The notes under the pieces: generated by a model
The model's database searches: none
Seen by the model: only the letters and a program-made list of their open reading frames with translations
Told to the model about the DNA's origin: nothing
Source of the DNA: NORP240 sp038134485
GTDB lineage: Bacteria; Pseudomonadota; Gammaproteobacteria; Pseudomonadales; Pseudohongiellaceae
Reading direction: 5' to 3'
Assembly (NCBI GenBank): GCA_038134485.1
Contig: JAYPVG010000008.1
Location: 1 to 64,000, forward strand
Length of the DNA stretch: 64,000 bases
Shown: positions 16,168-24,512 of the stretch, one piece after another
Layout of the letters: each line of letters begins with the position of its first letter
Numbering within the stretch: position 1 is the stretch's first letter
Program-made: the position numbers and the translations under genes

Positions 16168-18075
16168 TTAACTGACTTTCTGGCGAACCGCCTGATGTTT
16201 CTTTAGATAAATCAGCAGCAGTGATATAGCAGCCGGCGTCATTCCGGGTATTCTCGCTGCCCTGCCGATATTCTCGGGCCGCGCTGATTCGAGCTTCTGT
16301 TTCAGCTCGTTCGACAGCCCCTGCATTTGTTGATAATTGAAGTCTGTTGGCAGCGGCGTGTCTTCCTGTCGTTTCAATTTCTCGATTTCATCGTGCTGGC
16401 GATCTATGTACCCCTGATACTTGATCTGAATTTCCACCTGCTGTGCCGCCTGCCTATCATCAAGCCAGTCTGCCGATGGATTGCCCTCGCTCTCCAACGC
16501 CTCTCGCAGACCTTCATAGCTCACTCCGGGTCGCGCCAACAGATCCGCCAGGTTGTATTCACGGACCATTGGTTTTTCCAGTAGAGAATTGACCCGTGAA
16601 GCAGCATCCGTGGCTGGTTGCAGCCATATCCCGCGCAGCCTCTGCAGTTCTTTTTCAACCCGTTCTCGTTTCTCGCTGAAATCCCGCCAGCGCTTATCAT
16701 CAACCAACCCCAGCTCCCGTCCCTTTTCAGTCAGACGCAAGTCAGCATTATCTTCCCGGAGGGTCAGCCGGTACTCGGCCCGGCTGGTAAACATGCGATA
16801 GGGCTCGTTGGTCCCAAGAGTAATCAGATCATCTACCAGTACACCAATATATGCCTGATCGCGGCGCGGACACCAGTAGTCCCTGCCCCGAGCTGCCAGG
16901 GCTGCATTGACACCCGCCAGGAGCCCCTGGGCACCGGCTTCCTCGTAGCCCGTAGTGCCATTAATCTGACCGGCAAAATACAGCCCCTCGATAAATCGGG
17001 TTTCCAGGGAATAATGTAAATCCCGGGGGTCAAAGAAATCATACTCGATAGCGTAGCCCGGCCTGGTGATGTGGGCGTTTTCGAAACCTTTGATCTCCCG
17101 CACCATAGCCAACTGAACATCGTATGGCAGACTGGTTGAAATACCATTCGGATAAAGCTCATGGGTATTCAACCCTTCAGGCTCGACAAAGATCTGATGT
17201 GAGGTCTTGTCAGCAAATCGCACGACCTTATCCTCAATGGACGGACAATATCTCGGCCCCACTCCTTCTATCACACCAGCATACATTGGAGAACGATCAA
17301 GTCCGCCACGAATGATCTGATGGCACTTCTCATTGGTAGCTGTGATATAGCAGGCTACCTGTTGCGGATGATCCTGGGGGCTGCCAAGAAATGACATCAC
17401 CGGCACAGGGTTATCGCCGTACTGGATTTCCATGACGGAGAAATCAACTGTCCTCGCATCGATCCTCGGAGGGGTCCCGGTTTTTAGCCTTTCTACTCTG
17501 AACGGCAATTCTCGAAGTCGATTGGCCAGCGCTATCGAAGGCGGGTCGCCAGCCCTACCGCCAGATGAATTTTCCATACCAATGTGAATGCGACCACCCA
17601 GAAAGGTACCGGTGGTGAGAACCACCTTGCGGGCTTTGATGTGCAAACCCATCTGGGTCACAACACCAGCCACCCTGTCTCCGTCCAAAATGAGATCTTC
17701 CACGGCCTGTTGAAAAATCTGCAGATTTGGCTGATTTTCCAGGATTCGGCGAATTACCGCCCGATACAGAGCCCGATCAGCCTGCGCCCTTGTTGCCCGT
17801 ACCGCGGGCCCCTTGCTGGCGTTCAATACGCGAAACTGAATACCGGCCTGATCTGTGGCTATCGCCATAGCTCCGCCCAGGGCATCGACCTCTCGAACCA
17901 GATGGCTTTTGCCAATACCACCTATCGCCGGATTACAGGACATCTGACCCAGGGTCTCGATATTGTGCGTCACCAGTAGAGTGCTTACACCAGCCCTTGC
18001 TGCTGCCAGGGCTGCCTCGGTACCTGCATGTCCGCCACCAACTACAATGACGTCATATCTCTTGTTGAAATCCAT
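16168..18075 (-). CDS. mnmG: tRNA uridine-5-carboxymethylaminomethyl modification enzyme MnmG (GidA)
   Basis: FAD-dependent partner of MnmE that modifies U34 of certain tRNAs. 635 residues. FAD-binding VVGGGHAGTEAALAAARAG near the N-terminus, the CNPAIGGIGKSHLVREVDALGG block with its conserved cysteine, LTTGTFLGG, the GYAIEYDFFDP segment and QINGTTGYEEAGAQGL. C-terminal helical domain ends with AISLLLIYLKKH. First gene of an apparent mnmG-rsmG-parA-parB unit, preceded by an AT-rich spacer. Confidence 0.97.
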   Translation of the reverse strand: MDFNKRYDVIVVGGGHAGTEAALAAARAGVSTLLVTHNIETLGQMSCNPAIGGIGKSHLVREVDALGGAMAIATDQAGIQFRVLNASKGPAVRATRAQADRALYRAVIRRILENQPNLQIFQQAVEDLILDGDRVAGVVTQMGLHIKARKVVLTTGTFLGGRIHIGMENSSGGRAGDPPSIALANRLRELPFRVERLKTGTPPRIDARTVDFSVMEIQYGDNPVPVMSFLGSPQDHPQQVACYITATNEKCHQIIRGGLDRSPMYAGVIEGVGPRYCPSIEDKVVRFADKTSHQIFVEPEGLNTHELYPNGISTSLPYDVQLAMVREIKGFENAHITRPGYAIEYDFFDPRDLHYSLETRFIEGLYFAGQINGTTGYEEAGAQGLLAGVNAALAARGRDYWCPRRDQAYIGVLVDDLITLGTNEPYRMFTSRAEYRLTLREDNADLRLTEKGRELGLVDDKRWRDFSEKRERVEKELQRLRGIWLQPATDAASRVNSLLEKPMVREYNLADLLARPGVSYEGLREALESEGNPSADWLDDRQAAQQVEIQIKYQGYIDRQHDEIEKLKRQEDTPLPTDFNYQQMQGLSNELKQKLESARPENIGRAARIPGMTPAAISLLLIYLKKHQAVRQKVS

Positions 18076-18517
18076 GTTGTATCAATATCGACCGGTGATG
18101 CAAAAAGGGTCGCCAAGTATACGCTTTCGTAAAAGAAAAAAAACGTTACGGTGGTCGCTAACCAATCCCATCGACTCATTGTGCCTTTGAAATTAGCTAT
18201 TACTAAAAAGAAGTTAATTATTATTATTAGGTAATTAATAGTATGTAGTAGTTATTATAGGGGCTGCTGATTCCTGTAGATAATCCTATTTTTCGTAGTA
18301 GAAACAATTACTTGCTCCTTCAATAAGGTAATGGTTAAAGGGTAGGTAAGCTGGTTGTTGCCTCTGACTTGATTGTGGAGAAATTCGTGTCCTTTTCTGT
18401 GAGTTTGGCTTTGCGACGAGTTATTCAGCCATTCACCCACCTTCAATGGAGATTAATTAACAGCTTTTAAAAACTTGCAGGAAGCTTTTCACAGATTATC
18501 CATAAGTAACTAAGAGA
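18076..18517. other. AT-rich mnmG-mnmE spacer with near-consensus DnaA boxes
   Basis: No gene is supported in these 442 bp; a 63-codon frame on minus (18255-18446) lacks any family resemblance. The 18190-18290 part is strongly AT-rich (runs of TTATTATTATTAGG type). Two 8-of-9 matches to the DnaA box TTATCCACA are present: TTCTCCACA on minus at 18374-18382 and TTATCCATA on plus at 18496-18504. It may hold the mnmG promoter, an accessory DnaA-binding region or an old origin element. Confidence 0.45.
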
Positions 18518-19924
18518 CTATTTCCCCAGGCAGAAAGTAGAAAAAATGTGTCCGAGGATATCGTCGCTTGTTACCAGGCCGGTAATTTCACCCAGCGAGT
18601 TTTGCGCCTGACGCAGATCTTCGGCAACCAGTTCCATATTGCCCGCTCCCGATAACTGCTCGCTGGCAGAGTTCAGAAAGGCCTGGGCTGCTTGCAGAGC
18701 GCGAATGTGTCGTTCTCGGGCGCTAAAGCTGCCTTCTTCACCAGAGGCCAGTCCCACCATCTGTTTGAGTTGATCTCGCAGCTTGTCAAGACCATCTCCG
18801 GTTGTTGCTGATATCGCTACAGCGGGTCTCATTTTGCCACTGATCGCTACTGCCTCTTTGTCAGTGAGACCCCTGATCTGGGCGTCGGTCAATAAATCCG
18901 TTTTATTGAACACTACCAATAACTTTTCGTCCTGCAGGATTCCCTCAGGCAGGAGTGTCTCCCTAAAATGCTGATCCGGAGTTTCATCGTTATCGAGCAT
19001 GGATAGACTATCCAGCACCAGCAATATCAGGTCAGCTTGTTCGATTACCTGACGGGCCCTTCGGACCCCTTCCTGCTCGACTAAGTCAGGGCTTTTTCTT
19101 AATCCGGCGGTATCAATAATGGTTACCGGCAAGCCATCGACGTCGATTAGTTCTTTCAAAGTATCTCTGGTGGTACCTGGTATAGCTGTAACAATCGCGG
19201 AATCTCGTCCGGAAAGGCTGTTGAGTAAGCTGGATTTACCGGCATTCGGCCGACCAGCAATTGCCACGCAGATGCCTTCCTGCAGAATAGCACCCACTCT
19301 GGCCTGCTCAAAAACAGCCCCCGTTTGCCTGATTATCTGATCGAGCCTGGAGACCGTGTTCCCCTCTGAAATGAAGTCAATGTCTTCATCGCTAAAATCA
19401 ATGGTTGCCTCCAGGTACACTCGGAGTTGCGTAATGCTTTCCACCAGTTCATTGATTCGATCGGAAAACGCACCCTCAAGGGACCGAAAAGCAGACCGGG
19501 CAGCCTGCTCTGTATTGGCATTGATCAGATCCGCAATGGCTTCCACCTGCGTAAGGTCCATTTTATTGTTAAGAAACGAGCGTTCAGAAAACTCCCCAGG
19601 CCGAGCCATTCTGCAGCCCATATCCAACGCCAGTTGAAGTATGCCGTTGAGGATGAAAATACCACCATGCCCCTGCAGCTCCAGAATGTCTTCGCCCGTA
19701 AACGAGTGCGGTGACTGAAAATATAGCGCCACACCCCGATCGATGATTTGTCCATCCTGGTCATGAAAATCGGCAAAGTAGGCTTTCCTGGGTTCAGGAG
19801 AAAATCCCAGTATACGCATTGCCAATGACAGGCAGTCGGGTCCGGAAATACGGACAATGCCTATTCCACTGCGGCCAGAAGGCGTTGCGATGGCGCATAT
19901 TGTATCGGTGTCAGTGATCGTCAT
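18518..19924 (-). CDS. mnmE: tRNA modification GTPase MnmE (TrmE)
   Basis: K+-dependent GTPase that acts with MnmG on tRNA wobble uridines. 468 residues. N-terminal tetrahydrofolate-binding domain with CAIATPSGRSGIGIVRISGP and FTGEDILELQGHGG; helical domain; inserted G domain with GRPNAGKSS (224-232), the GTTRDT switch, DTAGLR and NKTDL. It ends with FCLGK (464-468), where the catalytic C-terminal cysteine motif is usually FCIGK. 34 bp behind yidC, in the conserved rpmH-rnpA-yidD-yidC-mnmE cluster. Confidence 0.97.
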   Translation of the reverse strand: MTITDTDTICAIATPSGRSGIGIVRISGPDCLSLAMRILGFSPEPRKAYFADFHDQDGQIIDRGVALYFQSPHSFTGEDILELQGHGGIFILNGILQLALDMGCRMARPGEFSERSFLNNKMDLTQVEAIADLINANTEQAARSAFRSLEGAFSDRINELVESITQLRVYLEATIDFSDEDIDFISEGNTVSRLDQIIRQTGAVFEQARVGAILQEGICVAIAGRPNAGKSSLLNSLSGRDSAIVTAIPGTTRDTLKELIDVDGLPVTIIDTAGLRKSPDLVEQEGVRRARQVIEQADLILLVLDSLSMLDNDETPDQHFRETLLPEGILQDEKLLVVFNKTDLLTDAQIRGLTDKEAVAISGKMRPAVAISATTGDGLDKLRDQLKQMVGLASGEEGSFSARERHIRALQAAQAFLNSASEQLSGAGNMELVAEDLRQAQNSLGEITGLVTSDDILGHIFSTFCLGK

Positions 19925-19958
19925 GAAATTGGATCACGTTATCTGATGATCAGGAAGA

Positions 19959-21665
19959 TCAGCTACTCTTTGCTGTGTAGCCAGCCTCAATTTTGCGGGT
20001 GATATACCACTGCTGGAGAATACCAAGCACGCTATTTACCAGCCAGTAAAGCACCAGTCCTGCGGGGAACCACAGGAAGAAAATGCCCATGATAAGCGGC
20101 ATCATTTTCATCACTTTGGCCTGAGTAGGATCCCCGGGAGGTGGGCTCAAGCTGGTCTGCAAATACATAGAAGCGCACATAAGCAGCGGGAGAATGAAGT
20201 ACGGGTCCATAACCGAGAGATCTTCGATCCAAAGGATGAATGGAGCATGCCGCAATTCGACGCTGCGCATCAACATCCAGTAGAGGGCGATAAAAACCGG
20301 CATCTGGACCAGCATGGGCAAACAGCCATTAAAAGGGTTTATTTTCTCTTTTTTGTATAGCTCCATGGTTGCTTTTTGCAGCTTGGCTTTGTCGTCGCCG
20401 TAAGATTCCTTCAATTGCTGAATCTTTGGCATGAGTCGCCGCATACCCGCCATGGATTTATACTGGGTCTCAGTGAGCTTGTAGAACACAGCCTTGATGA
20501 ATACCGTGAGCAATATGATTGCGACACCGAAATTGCCTACAAATGGTTCAATATGCGTCAACAACCAGTAAATCGGCGAGGCCAGAAACCAGAGAATACC
20601 GTAGTCGATAGTGAGGTTTAGATTAGGTGCCAGCTCTGCCAGAGTGTTCTGATTGGTTGGGCCGGCATATAACCTGACCGTCTCTGTCGCGGTTGATCCA
20701 TCAGAAACACTGAAAGCCGGGCTTACAAAGCCCCCGATGTACTGGTTTGCATTGTTCTTTCGGGTCGAGAAATTGTGCTGCTGATCCGCGTCAGGAATCC
20801 AGGCTGACAGGAAGTAATGCTGGCTAAAAGCCATCCAGCCGCCGGTCATGTCGAAGGCTGGGATACCGTCGTCGATGTCTTCGAACTCTATCTTGATGTA
20901 GGGGTCTTCTTCCGAGGTTGTGGCAAACCCTAGGAAATTTCGGGTAAAACCTCCGGCATCGCTCGGGTCAGGATAGCTGTCCCTTTTTAACTGACCGAAC
21001 AGGTTGGCCTGCCAGACCTGCCCGGAGTTATTGGTTACCAGATAGCTGATTTCAATAAGGTGGCTGCCCCGCTCGAACGTGAAGCGCTTGATTATTTCGA
21101 CGCCATTGTCAGTGCTGGTTACCAAGTCGACAGAAAGGGAGTCCTGCGAGTCGGCCATAGTGTAGCTGGTAGCCGTTGAACGGTATTGAGCTCTGCTACT
21201 CGAGTCTATTCCATTCGCTCCTATCAGGCCGGACTGGGCGACGTAGCTTCGGGAAGGCTCATTTTGCATCAGGACGAAGGGGTCATCCGGGCCGTCAAGC
21301 TCCCTCAGATACTGCGGTAGTGCCAGGTAGGTGATATCGCCACCGACCATGTCGATTTGCAGTTCCAGGGTGTCCGTATAAATGGATACCAGCCTTGGTG
21401 TAGTCGCAGAGGGTAAGTTGGCGCCAGTAGGCAGGGTGCCCCGGGTTTCAGCTTGCCCAGGCGCGGACTGGGCCGGGGGTATCTGGCTTGGAATATCCGA
21501 TTGACTGGCGGTCTGCAGTTCCGGCTCCGGTAATTCGGCCAGGGTTACCTGCGGCTGTGGGTTGGCGTCAGGTATCTGGTTGGGATAGTCCTCGTTCCAG
21601 GATAAAAGAAGTAAATAGGTAACTATTGCCAAGGCGCTGTAGAGGAAAAATCTGCTTAAATCCAT
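19959..21665 (-). CDS. yidC: membrane protein insertase YidC
   Basis: Inner-membrane insertase working alone or with SecYEG. 568 residues, typical of Gram-negatives. An N-terminal membrane helix (about 5-20), a large periplasmic beta-sandwich (about 40-345) and the conserved C-terminal insertase core with five helices: NFGVAIILLTVFIKAVFYKLTETQYKS (core arginine-equivalent region and coiled-coil loop), INPFNGCLPMLVQMPVFIALYWML and FPAGLVLYWLVNS. The pre-periplasmic segment is Pro/Gln/Ser-rich and looks like a flexible linker. 8 bp behind yidD. Confidence 0.97.
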   Translation of the reverse strand: MDLSRFFLYSALAIVTYLLLLSWNEDYPNQIPDANPQPQVTLAELPEPELQTASQSDIPSQIPPAQSAPGQAETRGTLPTGANLPSATTPRLVSIYTDTLELQIDMVGGDITYLALPQYLRELDGPDDPFVLMQNEPSRSYVAQSGLIGANGIDSSSRAQYRSTATSYTMADSQDSLSVDLVTSTDNGVEIIKRFTFERGSHLIEISYLVTNNSGQVWQANLFGQLKRDSYPDPSDAGGFTRNFLGFATTSEEDPYIKIEFEDIDDGIPAFDMTGGWMAFSQHYFLSAWIPDADQQHNFSTRKNNANQYIGGFVSPAFSVSDGSTATETVRLYAGPTNQNTLAELAPNLNLTIDYGILWFLASPIYWLLTHIEPFVGNFGVAIILLTVFIKAVFYKLTETQYKSMAGMRRLMPKIQQLKESYGDDKAKLQKATMELYKKEKINPFNGCLPMLVQMPVFIALYWMLMRSVELRHAPFILWIEDLSVMDPYFILPLLMCASMYLQTSLSPPPGDPTQAKVMKMMPLIMGIFFLWFPAGLVLYWLVNSVLGILQQWYITRKIEAGYTAKSS

Positions 21666-21673
21666 GTTGGCTT

Positions 21674-21931
21674 CTAGTTCCTGCTCTGATTATTGGAGTC
21701 ATCCGCAACTGCGGAGGATTCGGGGACGGGATCATAGCCACCTTCGTGCCAGGGGTGACATCTAGCAATGCGTTTTGACCCCAAAAGCAAACCTTGCATC
21801 AGTCCATGGCTCTCAACAGCTTCTTTTGTGTATTGGGAGCAGCTGGGATAGAAACGGCAGCGAGGGCCCAGCAGGGTGCTCAGGCAGTATTGATAGGCTG
21901 AAATACTCGTTAGCACGATTCGGGTTATCAT
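21674..21931 (-). CDS. yidD: membrane protein insertion efficiency factor YidD
   Basis: Small amphipathic inner-membrane-associated protein that aids YidC-dependent insertion. 85 residues with the family hallmark cysteines: GPRCRFYPSCSQYTKEAVESHG (about 22-43; cysteines 24 and 30) and the RCHPWHEGGYDPVP ending (about 57-70). Lies between rnpA (20 bp) and yidC (8 bp), its invariant neighbourhood. Confidence 0.95.
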   Translation of the reverse strand: MITRIVLTSISAYQYCLSTLLGPRCRFYPSCSQYTKEAVESHGLMQGLLLGSKRIARCHPWHEGGYDPVPESSAVADDSNNQSRN

Positions 21932-21951
21932 CGAGTCACCGGTGACGCCAA

Positions 21952-22329
21952 TTAGGAACAGGATTGAACATGTACCCGGGATTTTCTCACCAGGTCTGAC
22001 AACAATCCTGCCATGTTTTCTGCAATTGTTTTATTGTTAATACTGCTCATGTTGCTGCGGGCAAGAATAACGATGTCCAGTCCATCGAGCAAATTCTGAT
22101 TCAGGCGAAACTCATTTCGTAACAAGCGTTTAATTCGATTTCGCTGGACGGCCGTGGGCAGATTCTTCTTGCTTATCACCAAGCCTAATCTACCGTATTG
22201 CAACTCGTTGCGACGAGCCAAGATCAGGAAGCAGCGATTGGAAACCTTGAATTCTGCGCGATTAAAAACCGCCCTGAACTGGACCGGCTCAGTCAGCCTC
22301 AGCTTCCTGGGGAAACCGTAACCAGGCAC
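21952..22329 (-). CDS. rnpA: ribonuclease P protein component
   Basis: Protein cofactor of RNase P, which trims the 5' ends of tRNA precursors. With the GTG start at 22329 the product has 125 residues beginning VPGYGFPRKLRL, matching the family start. The open frame continues upstream across rpmH but that part is not homologous. AAAGGTG 8 nt upstream is a good ribosome-binding site and supports the GTG. The RNR signature is visible as VQRNRIKRLLRNEFR, along with RLGLVISKK and LDIVILAR. 35 bp behind rpmH. Confidence 0.95.
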   Translation of the reverse strand: MPGYGFPRKLRLTEPVQFRAVFNRAEFKVSNRCFLILARRNELQYGRLGLVISKKNLPTAVQRNRIKRLLRNEFRLNQNLLDGLDIVILARSNMSSINNKTIAENMAGLLSDLVRKSRVHVQSCS

Positions 22330-22364
22330 AGTGTTTTCACCTTTCTGGCAACGAGAGTGTTTGT

Positions 22365-22499
22365 TTATGCAGATAGTCTGGCGCGACCCTTCGATCGACG
22401 TCGCTTGATCACCAGTCTGCCACCTTTTGTGGCCATGCGCGCCCGGAAGCCATGGGTACGGGCTCGTTTTAGCACGCTTGGTTGAAATGTTCGTTTCAT
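22365..22499 (-). CDS. rpmH: 50S ribosomal protein L34
   Basis: 44 residues: MKRTFQPSVLKRARTHGF at the start, the arginine/lysine-rich RMATKGGRLVIKRRRSKGR core and the ending ARLSA. Near-identical in design to other gammaproteobacterial L34 proteins. ATG at 22499 and TAA at 22365. It is overlapped by non-coding open frames in other registers, which makes it easy to miss. It heads the rpmH-rnpA-yidD-yidC-mnmE cluster and has a clear promoter upstream. Confidence 0.97.
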   Translation of the reverse strand: MKRTFQPSVLKRARTHGFRARMATKGGRLVIKRRRSKGRARLSA

Positions 22500-22646
22500 G
22501 GTTATCGATCCTGGTATGACGTGTTAACAAATCAGGCTGGATTGCCGCGGCAGTAACTTCTTATCCCGTCCTGGCCACCATCAGTTTCCAACCGGTGAGG
22601 AAATCGCGAAAATAGCCTCGCTGGTGGTGACCGTAAAGAGGCGCGA

Positions 22647-22675
22647 ATTCTAGAGGTTTTGGGCACAAGTTGCAA
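22647..22675 (-). promoter_or_regulatory. sigma70-type promoter of rpmH-rnpA
   Basis: On minus: TTGCAA (22675-22670), 17-bp spacer, TAGAAT (22652-22647). It lies about 150 bp upstream of the L34 start with no other gene between, and diverges from dnaA. Confidence 0.65.
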
Positions 22676-22748
22676 TGTCTGACCCAGCGATTAGCTGACA
22701 GCCAGTTTACACGGGAGCGACAGTGATTATGACCTGCTTAATAACAGG

Positions 22749-22757
22749 TTATCCACA
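22749..22757 (+). promoter_or_regulatory. perfect DnaA box
   Basis: TTATCCACA, the R1-type consensus, in the rpmH-dnaA spacer. Confidence 0.85.
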
Positions 22758-22897
22758 GCATATTTGCCTGTTGAAAACGGGAGAGAAGAAAAAAATTTCA
22801 CTCGCAAATTATCGGGGTTTTTTGATTTGGAGTCTCTAAGTTGTTGAATTTAATAGTAAAAAATTAAGCAGTAATTTGCAAAAAGAACCTTCCAAGT

Positions 22898-22906
22898 TGT
22901 GGATAA
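22898..22906 (-). promoter_or_regulatory. perfect DnaA box, inverted
   Basis: TGTGGATAA on plus, i.e. TTATCCACA on minus, 88 bp upstream of the dnaA start, next to an AT-rich run. It may serve both origin unwinding and dnaA autorepression. Confidence 0.85.
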
Positions 22907-22993
22907 CATTTTTTCTTATAAGTTAGAATTGCCATTCTTCGGTTATCAACCATCAGAACTAAAAATTAAATCGAGCTACAGGCATCGCTAGTC

Positions 22994-24478
22994 GTGAATT
23001 GGCAGAGTTGTATTGACAAGTTAAGAGACGAGTTACCCCTCCAACAATTTAACACCTGGATCAGACCTTTAAGAGTCGAAGCGGATCACCAATCTCTGAC
23101 GCTGATCGCACCAAATCGTTTCGTTAAAGACTGGGTGGAAGAAAAATATCGGGAACGAATCGAGCAGTTACTGAAGGCGGAGAGCGGTAACCGTCAGGTG
23201 AGGTTTGCCATTACCGACAAGAAGCCCGGTCCAATGGATTATGCGCAGGCTGCTCAGCGCACTCCGATGATCTCGCCTTCCCGCCCGGGCTTTCAGCCCG
23301 GAGAGCCTTCCCAGTATACCGGGGCCGGGATGCAAGAAAAAGAGACCCACGCGGCAGCTGGGGGGTCGTTGACCTCACAGGAAAATCCACCAGGAATGGC
23401 TTCAAATGGTGCCGGACCGGCGATAAATGACTCAGTCATTGCCGGTAAGCTGCGTCATAAAAGTCGTCTAAACGGTGAAAGCACATTTGATAATTTCATT
23501 GTCGGAAAATCCAACCAGCTAGCCAGGGCTGCGGCGATGCAGGTTGCTGAAAACCCGGGAAAAGCCTACAACCCACTATTTATATATGGCGGCGTGGGAT
23601 TGGGTAAGACCCACCTGATGCATGCCATTGGCAATTTCATGTTGCAGAGGAAGCCGGACGCCAAGATCGTGTACCTGCATTCCGAGACCTTCGTTGCTAC
23701 CATGGTGACGGCTTTACAGCTGAATGCAATCAGCGAGTTCAAGCGATTTTATCGATCTGTTGATGCACTGTTGATTGATGACATCCAATTCTTCGCGGGC
23801 AAGGAGAGGTCCCAGGAAGAATTTTTCCACACCTTCAATGCGCTACTTGAAGGCGGACAACAGATCATTCTAACTTGCGACAGGTTTCATAAGGAAATCA
23901 ATGGGTTGGAAGAGCGGTTGAAATCCCGTTTCGGATGGGGACTGACGGTTGCAGTAGACCCACCAGAGCTGGAAACTCGCGCTGCAATCCTGATCAAAAA
24001 GGCTGCGCAGGTTAATGTGGATCTCCCCAGTGAAGCTGCCATTTTCATTGCGAAAAGACTTCGATCAAATGTGCGAGAGCTGGAGGGGGCCCTGAAGAAA
24101 GTAATTGCTCACTCCAGCTTTGTTGGCAGGGCGATAGACCTGGATTTGATCCGCGAGGCCCTCAAGGATCTCTTCGCGCTGCAGGACAAAATGGTGACTA
24201 TCGACAACATTCAGCGATCTGTTGCTGAATACTACAAAATCAAGATGGGAGACATGTTGTCAAAGAGAAGGAATCGCTCGGTAGCAAGACCGCGCCAGGT
24301 GGCAATGTCTTTGTCCAAGGAGTTAACCAGCCATAGCCTGCCGGAAATCGGCGATGCCTTCGGTGGCCGTGATCATACTACCGTGCTGCATGCTTGTCGG
24401 CAGGTCAGTAAGCTCAGGCAAACAACCAGCGACATCGAGGAAGACTACAATAACTTGCTTCGAACCCTTGCGGGCTAA
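22994..24478 (+). CDS. dnaA: chromosomal replication initiator DnaA
   Basis: AAA+ ATPase that binds DnaA boxes and melts the origin. 494 residues. Domain I starts NWQSCIDKLRDELP; domain II is a long poor-complexity linker (about 75-155, Gly/Pro/Ser/Gln rich). Domain III carries Walker A GGVGLGKTH (199-207) and Walker B LLIDDIQF. Domain IV has the DnaA-box-reading signature RDHTTVLHACRQV. The start codon is GTG at 22994. It heads the dnaA-dnaN-recF-gyrB run, pointing away from the origin. Confidence 0.98.
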   Translation: MNWQSCIDKLRDELPLQQFNTWIRPLRVEADHQSLTLIAPNRFVKDWVEEKYRERIEQLLKAESGNRQVRFAITDKKPGPMDYAQAAQRTPMISPSRPGFQPGEPSQYTGAGMQEKETHAAAGGSLTSQENPPGMASNGAGPAINDSVIAGKLRHKSRLNGESTFDNFIVGKSNQLARAAAMQVAENPGKAYNPLFIYGGVGLGKTHLMHAIGNFMLQRKPDAKIVYLHSETFVATMVTALQLNAISEFKRFYRSVDALLIDDIQFFAGKERSQEEFFHTFNALLEGGQQIILTCDRFHKEINGLEERLKSRFGWGLTVAVDPPELETRAAILIKKAAQVNVDLPSEAAIFIAKRLRSNVRELEGALKKVIAHSSFVGRAIDLDLIREALKDLFALQDKMVTIDNIQRSVAEYYKIKMGDMLSKRRNRSVARPRQVAMSLSKELTSHSLPEIGDAFGGRDHTTVLHACRQVSKLRQTTSDIEEDYNNLLRTLAG

Positions 24479-24512
24479 GCACAACTAAAAAAGACCGGGA
24501 ACACAAATAATT

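Larger units (their letters stand above)
22500..22993. other. oriC: candidate chromosomal replication origin (oriC) and dnaA leader
   Basis: 494-bp gene-free spacer between divergent rpmH and dnaA, with a strongly AT-rich right half (22790-22970). It has two perfect DnaA boxes in opposite orientations: TTATCCACA at 22749-22757 on plus and at 22898-22906 on minus. Weaker 7-of-9 matches include TTATCAACC at 22943-22951. Genes on both sides point away from it, parS sites lie nearby, and dnaA-dnaN-recF-gyrB follows: the Pseudomonas-like origin arrangement. The proximal box also suits DnaA autoregulation. Exact origin boundaries cannot be set by eye. Confidence 0.75.

Noticed and set aside
18255..18446. 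63-codon frame on minus in the mnmG-mnmE spacer
   Set aside because: No family similarity, AT-rich surroundings rich in chance starts, no convincing ribosome-binding site.
22330..22530. 67-codon N-terminal extension of rnpA across rpmH
   Set aside because: It would translate L34 in the wrong frame; the GTG at 22329 with AAGGTG upstream gives the normal RnpA length.
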